NCBI GenBank assembly: GCA_002687015.1
Contig: NYZB01000231.1
Coordinates: 1-48,874, forward strand
DNA: 48,874 nt
Direction: 5' to 3'
From: Deltaproteobacteria bacterium
GTDB taxonomy: Bacteria > Myxococcota_A > UBA9160 > UBA6930
Made by a program: the position numbers and the translations under genes. The notes beneath the pieces were generated by a model. The model did no database searches. It saw nothing but the letters and a program-made list of their open reading frames with translations, and was not told where the DNA came from. Shown piece by piece: positions 21,247 to 30,860 of this stretch (positions are counted from its first letter, which is position 1; each line of letters begins with the position of its first letter).

Positions 21247-22077
21247 TCAGCGGCCGCGCACCAACCAGTCGCCCGGCTTCTCGCGGCCCTCGAAGAGGCG
21301 GTCCTGGAAGCGCATCATGCCTCCGATCCAGCGATCGACGTCGCCCGCCTTGCGCTTCGCGTACACCGCCACCTCCGGATGGGGCAGCACCCAGAAGCGC
21401 TCCTCTGCCACGGCCTCGATCACGCATCCCGCGACCTCGTCGGCTTGCAGGACACCGTCCTGGCTGGCAACGCCCACGTCGTTCTGCTGTCGCAGCTCCT
21501 TGGAAGGGCTGTTGGCTCCGATCTTCGTCTCGACCGCCTGGGGACACAGCACCGACACGCGGATGCCCTGGGGACCGTGGGTCACCGCCAGCCATTCGGC
21601 CAGGGCGATGGCCGCGTGCTTCGTGACCGAGTAGTGCAGGGAACCGAGCTGCGTGAGCAGTCCTGCCGCCGAAGCCGTATTCAGAAGATAGCCCTCGCCG
21701 CGCTCGATCATCCCGGGCAGGACCGCCCGGGCCGCGTGGAGGTGGGCGAGCACGTGCACTTCCCACATGCGCTGAAGGTCTTCGGTCGGAGCCTCCACGC
21801 CGCCTACCGTCACGTAGCCCGCGTTCGAGACGAAGAGATCGATGGGGCCCTGGCTGCGCTCGGTCTCGGCGACCAGCTCCTCGATGGCCCCCTCGTCGGC
21901 CACGTCGATGCCGACCCCGGTCCCCCCGATCCGGCCCGCCACGGCCTTGGCGCCCGCCTCGTCGCGGTCCGCGACGACCACGTGGCGGGCGCCTTCGGCC
22001 TTGAAGCGCAGGGCCAGGCCCTCGCCGATTCCGCTCGCTCCCCCGGTGACCACCGCGATTCGATCTCGTAGCTCCAT
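21247..22077 (-). CDS. Short-chain dehydrogenase/reductase
   Basis: VVTGGASGIGEGLALRF, NAGYVTVGGVEAP, LHYSVTKHAAIALAEWLA. Confidence 0.93.
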   Translation of the reverse strand: MELRDRIAVVTGGASGIGEGLALRFKAEGARHVVVADRDEAGAKAVAGRIGGTGVGIDVADEGAIEELVAETERSQGPIDLFVSNAGYVTVGGVEAPTEDLQRMWEVHVLAHLHAARAVLPGMIERGEGYLLNTASAAGLLTQLGSLHYSVTKHAAIALAEWLAVTHGPQGIRVSVLCPQAVETKIGANSPSKELRQQNDVGVASQDGVLQADEVAGCVIEAVAEERFWVLPHPEVAVYAKRKAGDVDRWIGGMMRFQDRLFEGREKPGDWLVRGR

Positions 22078-22117
22078 GGGGTGATGCTAGCCCGAAGAAT
22101 CCATACCCTGTGCGCCT

Positions 22118-22624
22118 TTGGGGAGGCCGTTCGTGGGCGGAGCCATCGACGAGCTGGTGAAGCGCAACCTGGACCACAGGGCCGACTCCGAGAGCGCCCG
22201 TGCGGCCCGACCCGGCCTGCGGGTGGCGGTTCTCACCTGCATGGACGCCCGGATCCGACCCGGTGTCGCGATGGGCCTCGAGCTGGGCGAGGCCCACGTG
22301 ATCCGCAACGCCGGCGGCCTCGTGACCGAGGACGCCCTCCGATCCCTGGCGATCTCCCAGGGGGCGCTGGGCACTCGCGAGGTCATGGTGGTCATGCACA
22401 CCCGCTGCGGCCTGGAGGGCGACGAGCACGAGCTCCGGAAGGAGCTCGCGCGGGCTGCGGGGCTCGCTCCTCCCTTCCCCCTCGGCCGCTTCGCTTCCCT
22501 GGAGCGGGCCCTCCGCGAAGGGGTCCAGCGGATCCGGACCACACCCTGGCTCCCCCACCGCGATCAGGTGCGCGGCTTCGTGTACGACGTGGATGAGGGC
22601 CGGCTTCGCGAGGTCGAGATCTGA
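22118..22624 (+). CDS. Beta-class carbonic anhydrase
   Basis: Zn ligands CMDARIRP and HTRCG, VIRNAGGLVTEDALRSL. Confidence 0.88.
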   Translation: MGRPFVGGAIDELVKRNLDHRADSESARAARPGLRVAVLTCMDARIRPGVAMGLELGEAHVIRNAGGLVTEDALRSLAISQGALGTREVMVVMHTRCGLEGDEHELRKELARAAGLAPPFPLGRFASLERALREGVQRIRTTPWLPHRDQVRGFVYDVDEGRLREVEI

Positions 22625-22681
22625 GCGGGGGGCTCGGGCGCCCGGCTCAAGCCCGACGGCGTGGTGGTCGATGCATCCTCC

Positions 22682-23221
22682 ATGCGCAACTTCCTCGCCA
22701 TCCTCGCCCTTTCGTTGGTGATCGGTCTTCCGGCCCTGGCCGGGATGGTGAAGTACCGGACCCAGGACGGGAAGACGGGCTACGCCTCGCCGGATCGGGT
22801 GCCGGCCGGCGCCGTCGTGCTGTCCCAGGACTACGAGCCGGTGGGCTCGCTCACCAAGGGCAACCTCCACTACGCGCCCAAGCCCGCCAGGGCCGCGACG
22901 CCCACCCGGGTGGCCACGCCAGACAAAAGCGCAGAGGAGCGCCGCCAGGAGCTGGCCCGCGACCGGTGGGCCAGGCGCGCGGAGAAGGCCAACAAGGAGC
23001 TCGCCGACGCCGAGCGCGACCACGAGCGCTGGCGCATCCGTTGCCGAGGCGAGGTGGAACGCCGCTCCCTCTACGAGCGTCCCGCCGGCTGCAGCAGCTA
23101 CGAGCAGGGCCAGCTCGACACCGCCGAGAAGAAGCTCGAAGAAGCGCGCGCCTGGGCCGAAGACGGCCTCTACGACTCCTGCCGGAAGGCCAGCGACTGC
23201 CTGCCGGGGTACATCCGCTAG
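22682..23221 (+). CDS. Secreted hypothetical protein (DUF4124-like N-terminus)
   Basis: Signal peptide MRNFLAILALSLVIGLPALA then VKYRTQDGKTGYASPDRVPAGAVVL; charged helical C-terminus. Confidence 0.65.
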   Translation: MRNFLAILALSLVIGLPALAGMVKYRTQDGKTGYASPDRVPAGAVVLSQDYEPVGSLTKGNLHYAPKPARAATPTRVATPDKSAEERRQELARDRWARRAEKANKELADAERDHERWRIRCRGEVERRSLYERPAGCSSYEQGQLDTAEKKLEEARAWAEDGLYDSCRKASDCLPGYIR

Positions 23222-23256
23222 GGGGTCGAGGAGGGCCGAGCGGTGTAGGATTCGCC

Positions 23257-24069
23257 ATGCCCTTCGCCACGATCCGCGGGATCCGGATGTACTACGAGCG
23301 GGCCGGAAGCGGCCGCCCCGTGCTCTTCCTCAATGGGAGCCAGGGCGATCTGCGGATGCGGCCCGGGCCCTTCGAGGGCCCGGTCGGCCAGCACTTCGAC
23401 CTGCTGGCCCACGACCAACGCGGCCTCGGGCAAACGGAGAAGCCCGAGCACGCCTACAGCATGGCCGACTACGCAGAGGACGCGGCCGCACTCCTCGACC
23501 ACGTGGGCTGGGAGAGCTGCGCGGTGATGGGCGTCTCCTTCGGCGGCATGGTCGCCCAGGAGCTCGCCGTGCGGCACCCGAAGCGGATCGAACGCCTGGT
23601 GCTCTGCTGCACCTCTTCAGGCGGCAGGGGTTCGCCCTCCTATCCCTTGCACGAGCTGCAAGAGCTATCCGACGAGGAGCGGTTGCTGCGCTCCCTCGAG
23701 CTCTCCGATCGGCGCATGGACGCCGACTGGCGAAAGTCCAACCCCGAGGCCTTTGCCCGGGTCCGCGAGATGATGGCGAAGAGGGGTGCCGTGGGCGCCG
23801 GGGAGCCCGGGCGCGAGATGGGTGCGCGCCACCAGCTCGAGGCGCGCCGGCACCACGACGTGTACGATCGGCTGCCCAAAGCCACGATGCCGACCCTGGT
23901 CTGCGCGGGGCGCTACGACGGCATTGCGCCGCTGGCGAACAGCGAAGCGATCGCGAGCCAGCTTCCGGACGCCACCCTCGAGGTCTTCGAAGGGGGCCAC
24001 CTCTTCCTGGTCCAGGATCCACGCGCCCACGAGTGCATCGTCGGCTTCCTGGGCGAGGATGGCGCCTGA
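23257..24069 (+). CDS. Alpha/beta hydrolase
   Basis: GVSFGGMVAQELAVRHPKRIERLVLCCTSSGG, PTLVCAGRYDGIAP, EGGHLFLVQDP. ATG at 23257. Confidence 0.9.
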   Translation: MPFATIRGIRMYYERAGSGRPVLFLNGSQGDLRMRPGPFEGPVGQHFDLLAHDQRGLGQTEKPEHAYSMADYAEDAAALLDHVGWESCAVMGVSFGGMVAQELAVRHPKRIERLVLCCTSSGGRGSPSYPLHELQELSDEERLLRSLELSDRRMDADWRKSNPEAFARVREMMAKRGAVGAGEPGREMGARHQLEARRHHDVYDRLPKATMPTLVCAGRYDGIAPLANSEAIASQLPDATLEVFEGGHLFLVQDPRAHECIVGFLGEDGA

Positions 24070-24078
24070 AGCGAAGGG

Positions 24079-24885
24079 CTACTTCCCCGTGAAGCGGGGC
24101 GTCTCCTTCTTCTGCATCGCCTTCACGGCCGCACGGTGGTCTTCGCTGTACGTCGAGATCGTCTCGTTCGCCATGCCGAGGTCCATCGTGGCGTGGGCCG
24201 CCTGGCGAAGGGGCAGGTTCATCACGTTCTTGGTGAGCCGGATGGCCTGGGGCGCCCCCGACAGGATCTTCCGTGCCAGCTCGTCGACCTTGGCGTCGAG
24301 CTCCTCGCGGGGCACCGCATGGTTGATCAGGCCGATCTCCGCCGCCTCCCTGGCGGTGAGCAGATCGCCCGTGAACAGGAACTCCTTGGCCTTCGCGTAG
24401 CCCACGTGCTGAGCCCAGAGGAGGGCGCCTCCATCACCGCAGGCCAGACCCGCCTGGACGTGGGGGTCGCCGAACTTCGCCGTCTCGACCGCCACGATCA
24501 GGTCCGCACACAGGGCCAGGGTGGCCCCGAAGCCCACGGCATGCCCCTGCACCCGGGCGATGATGGGCTTCTCGCACTCGAGCATGCGGAACACGATGCG
24601 CCTCGCCTCGGGCACCGTCTGCCACCAGTGCTCCTTCTCCTCGATCATCCGCTCCATCATCACGGGATCGCCACCCGCACTGAAGGCGCGCTCGCCCGCG
24701 GCCGTCAGGATCACGAGCTGCACCTCCGGGTCGTCGTTGATCTCGTCCCAGACCGTCGAGAGCGCAGCGTGCATCTCGGGTGTGTTGGCGTTCATGCGCT
24801 CCGGGTTGTGGAGCGTCACGGTGAGGATCCGGTCCTCGTAGCCGATGCGCAGGTTCGCTTCGTAGGCGGTGTAGTTGCGGGGCAT
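24079..24885 (-). CDS. Enoyl-CoA hydratase/isomerase family protein
   Basis: GERAFSAGGDPVMMER, KPIIARVQGHAVGFGATLALCADLIVAVETAKFGDPHVQAGLACGDGGALLW. Confidence 0.92.
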   Translation of the reverse strand: MPRNYTAYEANLRIGYEDRILTVTLHNPERMNANTPEMHAALSTVWDEINDDPEVQLVILTAAGERAFSAGGDPVMMERMIEEKEHWWQTVPEARRIVFRMLECEKPIIARVQGHAVGFGATLALCADLIVAVETAKFGDPHVQAGLACGDGGALLWAQHVGYAKAKEFLFTGDLLTAREAAEIGLINHAVPREELDAKVDELARKILSGAPQAIRLTKNVMNLPLRQAAHATMDLGMANETISTYSEDHRAAVKAMQKKETPRFTGK

Positions 24886-24911
24886 GGAGGAAGCCTATCC
24901 CAACCTGGACC

Positions 24912-25856
24912 TCAGGCGCGGAGGCGCCGGGCGAGCACCTGCATCACCTCCTCGCTGCCACGGCGCGAGACCTCGGCGGTGGGCACGAGGGCCGAGCCGT
25001 GGAAGGTGCCGGGGTAGGAGTGCAGCTCCACGGCCACGCCGGCCTCCAGCATCCCCTGGGCGTAGCGGATGCCCTCGTCGCGGAGGGGATCGAACTGCAT
25101 CGTGGAGACGTAGGCCGGCGGCAGACCCGCCAGGTCCTTCGCACGGGAGGGTGCGGCGTAGGCAGAGACTTCGCCCTCGTGATCCGGGCCCAGGTAGTGA
25201 CGCCAGCTCCACTCGGCATTGGGGCGGTTCCAGAGCGGGGTGTCGGTGAACTGCCGCATCGACGGGGTCTCCAGACGATCGTCCAGCTCGGGGATCTCGA
25301 GCAGCTGGAAGCAGAGCTTCGGGCCGCCGCGATCGCGAGCCATGAGGGCCGTGCCCGCGGCGAGGCCGCCCCCCGCGCTCTGGCCCGCGATGGCGAGGCG
25401 ATCCGGGTCGATGTCGAGCTCCTTCGCGTTCGCCGCCGTCCAGCAGAGCGCGGCGTAGCAATCCTCGATGCCGGCGGGAAAGGGGGGTTCGGGCGCCAGG
25501 CGATACTCGACGGAAACCACGACGGTGTCGATCTCGGCGGCCACGCGTTGGCACCACGGATCCATCATCTCGATGCTGCCCATCAGAAACCCGCCACCGT
25601 GGATCTCGAACACGCAGGCGCGCGCGCCGCCGTCGCCCACGGGTCGGTAGATGCGGATGGGGACTTCGGGGGCGCCCTCGGGCCCGGGCACCTTGCGGTC
25701 CTCCATCGCGACGTCGTCGCGATCGGCGGGAGGCGCGGCGAAGGAGAGCGCGCCCTCGCGGCTCTCCTGGACCTTCGCAACGGTCGAGAAGTCCATGACC
25801 GTGGGGAGCAAGGGAAGGATCTGCTCGAATTCGGGGTCGTAGTCATGCTGGGCCAT
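24912..25856 (-). CDS. Alpha/beta hydrolase, HSL-like esterase
   Basis: Oxyanion motif EIHGGGFLMGS, nucleophile elbow IAGQSAGGGLAAGTALMARD. ATG at 25856 (MAQHDYDPEF). Confidence 0.88.
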   Translation of the reverse strand: MAQHDYDPEFEQILPLLPTVMDFSTVAKVQESREGALSFAAPPADRDDVAMEDRKVPGPEGAPEVPIRIYRPVGDGGARACVFEIHGGGFLMGSIEMMDPWCQRVAAEIDTVVVSVEYRLAPEPPFPAGIEDCYAALCWTAANAKELDIDPDRLAIAGQSAGGGLAAGTALMARDRGGPKLCFQLLEIPELDDRLETPSMRQFTDTPLWNRPNAEWSWRHYLGPDHEGEVSAYAAPSRAKDLAGLPPAYVSTMQFDPLRDEGIRYAQGMLEAGVAVELHSYPGTFHGSALVPTAEVSRRGSEEVMQVLARRLRA

Positions 25857-25914
25857 CGCGGCATGGTACTTCGCCTCCCGGCGGCCGCCGCCGGGATGGG
25901 CTACGGATGGGCCC

Positions 25915-26919
25915 ATGCGCGCCGTCGTTTTCCATCGCCACGGAGGCACCGAGGAGTTGTCCGTCGAGGAGTTCCCGGAGCCCGAAGCGCGAGCGGGCGA
26001 CGCCATCCTGGAGGTGGGCGCGACCTCGATCAACGGCTTCGATCCAATGATCGTCGCGGGCAGCACCGGGCTGAAGACGCCGCTCCCCATGGTCCCCTGC
26101 GGAGACATCGCGGGCCGCATCGTCTCCTTCGGCCCCGAGACCGACCCGGGGCCCTGGAAGATCGGCGATCGCGTCTGTCCCCATCCCTTCGTCGTCGGCG
26201 AGGGCATGACCGGCGAGACCCGGCTGGGCGCGGCCTGCGAACGGGTGCGCATCCCCGTAGCCACCCTGCTTCCGATTCCGGACGGCGTGTCCGATGCCCA
26301 GGCGGCCAGCCTGCCGATCGCCTACGGCACCGCACACCGCCTGATGCAGACCCGCGGTCGGATCCAGGCGGGCGAGAAGGTGCTCGTGCTGGGGGCGACC
26401 GGCGGCGTGGGTGTGGCCTGCCTACAGCTCGGCAAGCGGGTGGGCGCCGAGCTCATCGTCGCCGGCAGCGCCGAGTGGAAGCTCGAGCGGCTCCTCGCCC
26501 TCGGTGCCGACCACGCGATCGACACCTCGAAGGAGGAGGTGGTCGCAGCCGTCCACGAACGCTTCGGCAAGCCCCACATGCTCGGCGGCGGAGGCGTCGA
26601 CGTCGTCGTCAACTTCATCGGCGGTGAGAGCTGGGTTGCCGGCTTGCGCTGCCTCGGCTCCCACGGCCGCATGATCACCTGTGGAGCGACGGCGGGCTAC
26701 CAGCCCCCGACCGACATCCGCTTCATCTGGACCTACGAGCAGACCATTCTCGGCTCGAACGGCTGGTTGCCCGCCGACCAGAGCGCCGTGCTCGAGATGG
26801 TGGCCTCGGGGGAGCTCGCTCCGGAGATCCACGCGGTGCGCCCTCTGGGCGAGACCGCCGCCTCGATCCAGGAGCTCGCCGACCGCAAGGTGGTCGGCAA
26901 GTTCGTGATCACCCCCTGA
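25915..26919 (+). CDS. NADPH:quinone oxidoreductase / zinc-less MDR
   Basis: PCGDIAGRIVSFGPETDPGPWKIGDRV, VLVLGATGGVGVACLQLGKRVGAELIVAG. Confidence 0.9.
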   Translation: MRAVVFHRHGGTEELSVEEFPEPEARAGDAILEVGATSINGFDPMIVAGSTGLKTPLPMVPCGDIAGRIVSFGPETDPGPWKIGDRVCPHPFVVGEGMTGETRLGAACERVRIPVATLLPIPDGVSDAQAASLPIAYGTAHRLMQTRGRIQAGEKVLVLGATGGVGVACLQLGKRVGAELIVAGSAEWKLERLLALGADHAIDTSKEEVVAAVHERFGKPHMLGGGGVDVVVNFIGGESWVAGLRCLGSHGRMITCGATAGYQPPTDIRFIWTYEQTILGSNGWLPADQSAVLEMVASGELAPEIHAVRPLGETAASIQELADRKVVGKFVITP

Positions 26920-26922
26920 ACC

Positions 26923-27957
26923 TCACGCGGCGATCCGACGCAGGGCCCGCTGGAAGAGGCCCACCGTCGTCGCGTGCAGCAGATCGCCGGTCTCCTTCGC
27001 GGCCTTGCCCGCGAAGGCGCGCGCATGGGTGCCCTCGAGGATGATGCCGAGCTTGTAGCAGGCCAGCACTTCGTACCAGGCGATCGACGCGAGGTCGCGA
27101 GTCGAGCGCTCGCCGTAACGGGCGAGCAGCTCCTCCGGTCTCGGAAAGCCCGGCCACGCCGAGGGGCCGACGCCGTGGCCCGTCTCGTCGGGGCAGGTGG
27201 CCAGCAGCCAGCCCAGATCGAGGAGCGGATCTCCCACCGTCGAGAGCTCCCAGTCGACCAGGGCCGCCAGCTCGGGGCCGTCCAGAGAGAACATCACGTT
27301 GGCGGCGTGGAAGTCACCGTGGATGACGCCGGCACGGAAATCCGTCGGCCGATGCTCGTCGAGCCAACGCGCGACTTCGGCCAGCCCCGGGATGTCGGGT
27401 CCCGGATAGCCTTCGAGGGCGGAGTAGCCGTCCAGCTGGGCTTGCCAGCGGGGAACCTGGCGCTCGAGGTATCCCTCTGGCTTTCCGAAGCCCTCGAGGC
27501 CGATCGCCCGGTAGTCGAACTCCCCCAGCTCGGCGATCGCCCTCGCCATCGAGAGCCCCATCTCGTGGCGGATCCCGGCGTCGCCCTCGTGGAGGGGCGG
27601 AAGGCCGGTCGTCGGGTTGAAGCCACGCACGGGCTCCATCAGGTAGAAGGCCGCTCCGAGGACGGCCTCGTCCCCACAGCCCGCAATGAACCCGGGGTGG
27701 GGCACCGGCGAGCCGGCAAGGGCGCGGAGCACCCGCGCCTCGCGGCGCATCGTCTCGTCGCTGTTGCGCCTCTTGTGGGGAGGTGGCCTCCGCAATACGT
27801 AGCTGCGTCCGCCCCGGGAGAAACGGAGGAGGATGTTCTGGGTGCCTCCGGAGAGCAGCTCGATCTCTTCCAGGGGGCCCGGCGGCAGCCCCTCGCCATC
27901 CATCCAATCGGCCAGGATCGCGAGATCGACCCCCTCGACGCTGCGGACCCTGCTCAT
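26923..27957 (-). CDS. Phosphotransferase family protein (APH/ACAD10-type)
   Basis: Brenner-like GVIHGDFHAANVMFSLDGPELAALVDWELSTVGDPLLDLGWLLA. Confidence 0.9.
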   Translation of the reverse strand: MSRVRSVEGVDLAILADWMDGEGLPPGPLEEIELLSGGTQNILLRFSRGGRSYVLRRPPPHKRRNSDETMRREARVLRALAGSPVPHPGFIAGCGDEAVLGAAFYLMEPVRGFNPTTGLPPLHEGDAGIRHEMGLSMARAIAELGEFDYRAIGLEGFGKPEGYLERQVPRWQAQLDGYSALEGYPGPDIPGLAEVARWLDEHRPTDFRAGVIHGDFHAANVMFSLDGPELAALVDWELSTVGDPLLDLGWLLATCPDETGHGVGPSAWPGFPRPEELLARYGERSTRDLASIAWYEVLACYKLGIILEGTHARAFAGKAAKETGDLLHATTVGLFQRALRRIAA

Positions 27958-28049
27958 GCGAACCGTGGGCTCCCTTCCCGGGGGCGATCAGCGTACCCCA
28001 GCCGTCGGCCGATTCGCGTATGCTCCCACCGGGGGGCAAGGAGTCAGCC

Positions 28050-28469
28050 GTGACGATCCTGGACCGCTACAACGAGTACGCCGACGCCTTCGAAGAGAGC
28101 TACGAGGACGACGATTGGTCGCGGATCGAGCCCTACTTCACCGAAGATGCCGTCTACGAGGGCGACCCGGACGCCGAGGGCCGCGACGCGGTGCTCGCCA
28201 AGCTGAAGGCCGGCGTCGATGCCTTCGACCGGCGCATGGACAGCCGCACCCCGGACTTCGAGACGCCAACCGTCGATGGCGACACGCTCAAGATGAAGTG
28301 GACCGTGACCTACACCAAGGAGGGTTGCCCCAGCCTCGTGATCTCAGGGGTGGAGATCGCCCTCTTCGAGGGCGACCGCATCAAGCGGCTTCGCGACGAC
28401 TTCGATCCCGAAGCGCAGAAGGCGATGGGCGAGTGGATGGCCCAGCACGCATCGGCGCTGCAAGGCTGA
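28050..28469 (+). CDS. NTF2/SnoaL-like nuclear-transport-factor-fold protein
   Basis: YNEYADAFEESYEDDDWSRIEPYFTEDAVYEGDPDAEGRDAVLAKLKAGVDAFDRRM. GTG at 28050 preceded by AAGGAG; an upstream ATG at 28020 is also possible. Confidence 0.7.
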   Translation: MTILDRYNEYADAFEESYEDDDWSRIEPYFTEDAVYEGDPDAEGRDAVLAKLKAGVDAFDRRMDSRTPDFETPTVDGDTLKMKWTVTYTKEGCPSLVISGVEIALFEGDRIKRLRDDFDPEAQKAMGEWMAQHASALQG

Positions 28470-28477
28470 CGCCAGCT

Positions 28478-29953
28478 CTACTCCGGACCCGGCCCTTGCT
28501 GGCGCTTCCGATCGGCAAGCGCGGCCGAGATCTCGGCGTAGCGCGCGCGGGTGAGCCGTAGCCTCGTCAGGAACCAGACCGAGCACAGATAGAAGACGAC
28601 CAGGCCCGGGCCGGCGACCAGGCCCAGCTTGAAGATGGCCTCGGCCGGAACCTGCCCCACGCTCGCCGCCTCGGGGCCCGTCGGGAAGCGGATCACATCG
28701 AGGACCACTCCGCCGAGGAAGTTGCCAAACCCCGAGACGGCCTTCCCCGTGAACGAGATGACCGAGACGAAGACCCCTTCCTGCCGGAGACCGGTCGCGA
28801 GCTCTCCCTCGTCCACCGCATCCATGATCATCGAGCTGTTCAGGATGCCGATCTGGATGGCCGCGATGACGAGCAGGCCGCCGTGGACCACGATCATCAC
28901 GAGCAGCCAGGGGCTCCCGTTCTCCGGCGCGAGCCCTGCGAAGCGCAGCAGCACGGGAAGGGGCCCCCATAGGATCGCGAAGAGCGCCAGGCGGATCGCC
29001 GCGCTGCGCTTGTCCATGGCCTGGCTGAAGGGCCGGGCCATCATCACTCCCGCGAGGATCGCGAAGAGCTGCAGGGCCGAGAGGAGGCCCAGGTCGTCGG
29101 AGTGGAACTCCCAGAACCAGGTGCCCATGTAGCTGCGCAGCACTTCCTCCACGCCGAGCGCGGTGGCGCCGAAGAGGGAGCTGGCGAGCAGCAGGCGAAG
29201 GGAGTGGCTGCTGAGTGCCGAGCGAACCTCGCGGAAGAAGCGCGACAAGGAGAAGGCCGGCCCGACGTTGGTGGACTGACGCAGTCGGGGAATCACACTG
29301 TGGGTGCCCACCGACGAGATCAGGATCGCGACCAGGACGATCGCACCCGCGCAGAGGCCGAGCGCCGGGTAGTTCTCCGCAGCGAGGCGTCCCTCGCCGA
29401 CCTGCTCGCCCGAGTCGGCCAGGAAGACGAGCCAGCCCGCGGTGGTGATGGCGATGGAGCCGGTCCACCCGATCAGCCAACGGAACGAAACGAGCGTGGT
29501 TCGCTCGTCGTAGTGGGTGGTCATCTCCGGGCCCATGGCGTTGCTGGGCACCATGTAGAAGGTGAGGAAGAGCCGCACGCCGATCGAGAAGCTCAGCAGC
29601 CACGCGAAGAGGCCGGCGTTTCCGAGACCCTCGGGCGGCGCAAAGAGACCGTAGAGGCAGGCCGCCATCGGCAGCGCAGCGGAGTACATGAAGGGGTGGC
29701 GGCGGCCCCAACGGCTGCGCAGGTTGTCCGAGATGGAGCCGACCAGGGGATCGGTGATCGCATCCACGCACAGGGCGATGAAGATCGCGAGACCCGAGAG
29801 CGTGCCCGGAAGCCCGAGCACGGTCGTGTAGTAGAGCACGAGGAAGGCGTTGAAGACCGCGTTCTTGACGCCATCGGCGGCGGAGCCCGTGCCGTAGGCG
29901 ACGCGGACGCCCCAGGAGACCTGGCGATCGTCGCGAATCGGGGGTGCGCTCAA
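28478..29953 (-). CDS. MFS transporter (GPH cation symporter-like)
   Basis: YGTGSAADGVKNAVFNAFLVLYYTTVLGLPGTLSG, DAITDPLVGSISDNLRSRWGRRHPFMY; multiple TM segments; probable TTG start. Confidence 0.9.
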   Translation of the reverse strand: MSAPPIRDDRQVSWGVRVAYGTGSAADGVKNAVFNAFLVLYYTTVLGLPGTLSGLAIFIALCVDAITDPLVGSISDNLRSRWGRRHPFMYSAALPMAACLYGLFAPPEGLGNAGLFAWLLSFSIGVRLFLTFYMVPSNAMGPEMTTHYDERTTLVSFRWLIGWTGSIAITTAGWLVFLADSGEQVGEGRLAAENYPALGLCAGAIVLVAILISSVGTHSVIPRLRQSTNVGPAFSLSRFFREVRSALSSHSLRLLLASSLFGATALGVEEVLRSYMGTWFWEFHSDDLGLLSALQLFAILAGVMMARPFSQAMDKRSAAIRLALFAILWGPLPVLLRFAGLAPENGSPWLLVMIVVHGGLLVIAAIQIGILNSSMIMDAVDEGELATGLRQEGVFVSVISFTGKAVSGFGNFLGGVVLDVIRFPTGPEAASVGQVPAEAIFKLGLVAGPGLVVFYLCSVWFLTRLRLTRARYAEISAALADRKRQQGPGPE

Positions 29954-30068
29954 GACGACACGCGATGAGGTCTTGCAGGTGTGGCGTCAAGAACTGACAT
30001 GCGGCGTGACATTATTGGACGGGTCGCCCCGCTTCGCCACCTGCGCCGGCGCGCGCCCCTTGGAGCGC

Positions 30069-30797
30069 TCACGCGTGCTGCTGCGCGCTCGCTCTGCCGC
30101 CCGGCGCGAGAAACGCAGCGCCCATGCCAGCGGCGGCCACCAGACCCAGCCCGCTCTGGAGGAGCATCCAGGCGAGATCGGGGCCGGCGTGGGGAAGCAG
30201 CAGCCACCGGTTCAGGAGCGGAATGGCCGACATGCAGGCCGGACCCGCCATGGCGACGCCCCACAGCAGGTAGCGCCGCGCGACGTCTGGGAAGACCAGG
30301 CCGAGCGCCGCGCGCCGGCGAGCCAGGGAGGCTTGACGCAGCGACTCGGCGGCGGCCCAGAGGAAGGCCAGGGAGCGGACGACGGCGGTCACCACCGACC
30401 AGGTCCACTCGGCATCGGTCTGGGCTCGCGCCCAGGGTCCGGGGAACCCGACGAACGAGACCCCGAGGAGAACACCCAGGACGACGAGGATGGCGAGTGC
30501 CCATGGATCTGCCCGTCGGAACACGTGCCAGGTGAATACCGCGCAGAGCATCGCCGTGGTCCGAACGGCGAGGTTCGACATCACCAGCACGGGCCCGTCC
30601 CAGGGCGAAGCGATGACGCCGCGCAGGACCAGATGCTCGGGCACGAACCCGACCACTCCACCGATCAGGAAGCCCAGACCCACGAGCAGCTCGGGCAGCC
30701 CGCGCGTGCGGCGCCAGAGCCAGACCAATCGCCCGCCGACACCGATACTGGTCAGCAGGAACGCGACCAGGCCCAGGCTTGCCGCTGCTTCGATCAC
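30069..30797 (-). CDS. Integral membrane protein of unknown function (several TM helices)
   Basis: 243-codon ORF with repeated hydrophobic segments (LGLVAFLLTSIGVGG, ELLVGLGFLIGGVVGFV, LAILVVLGVLLGVSFVG). Confidence 0.75.
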   Translation of the reverse strand: MIEAAASLGLVAFLLTSIGVGGRLVWLWRRTRGLPELLVGLGFLIGGVVGFVPEHLVLRGVIASPWDGPVLVMSNLAVRTTAMLCAVFTWHVFRRADPWALAILVVLGVLLGVSFVGFPGPWARAQTDAEWTWSVVTAVVRSLAFLWAAAESLRQASLARRRAALGLVFPDVARRYLLWGVAMAGPACMSAIPLLNRWLLLPHAGPDLAWMLLQSGLGLVAAAGMGAAFLAPGGRASAQQHA

Positions 30798-30860
30798 GCC
30801 ATTCGCCTCCAGGCTCCCAATCGGTCGATCGGAGGTCGGAATTGAACGGCGGAGGGCGGG

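Noticed and set aside
19673-23023. 1116-aa minus-strand ORF across SDR, serine hydrolase and phosphatase
   Set aside because: Out-of-frame translation of three real genes; composition is Arg/Gly/Pro-rich without domain motifs.
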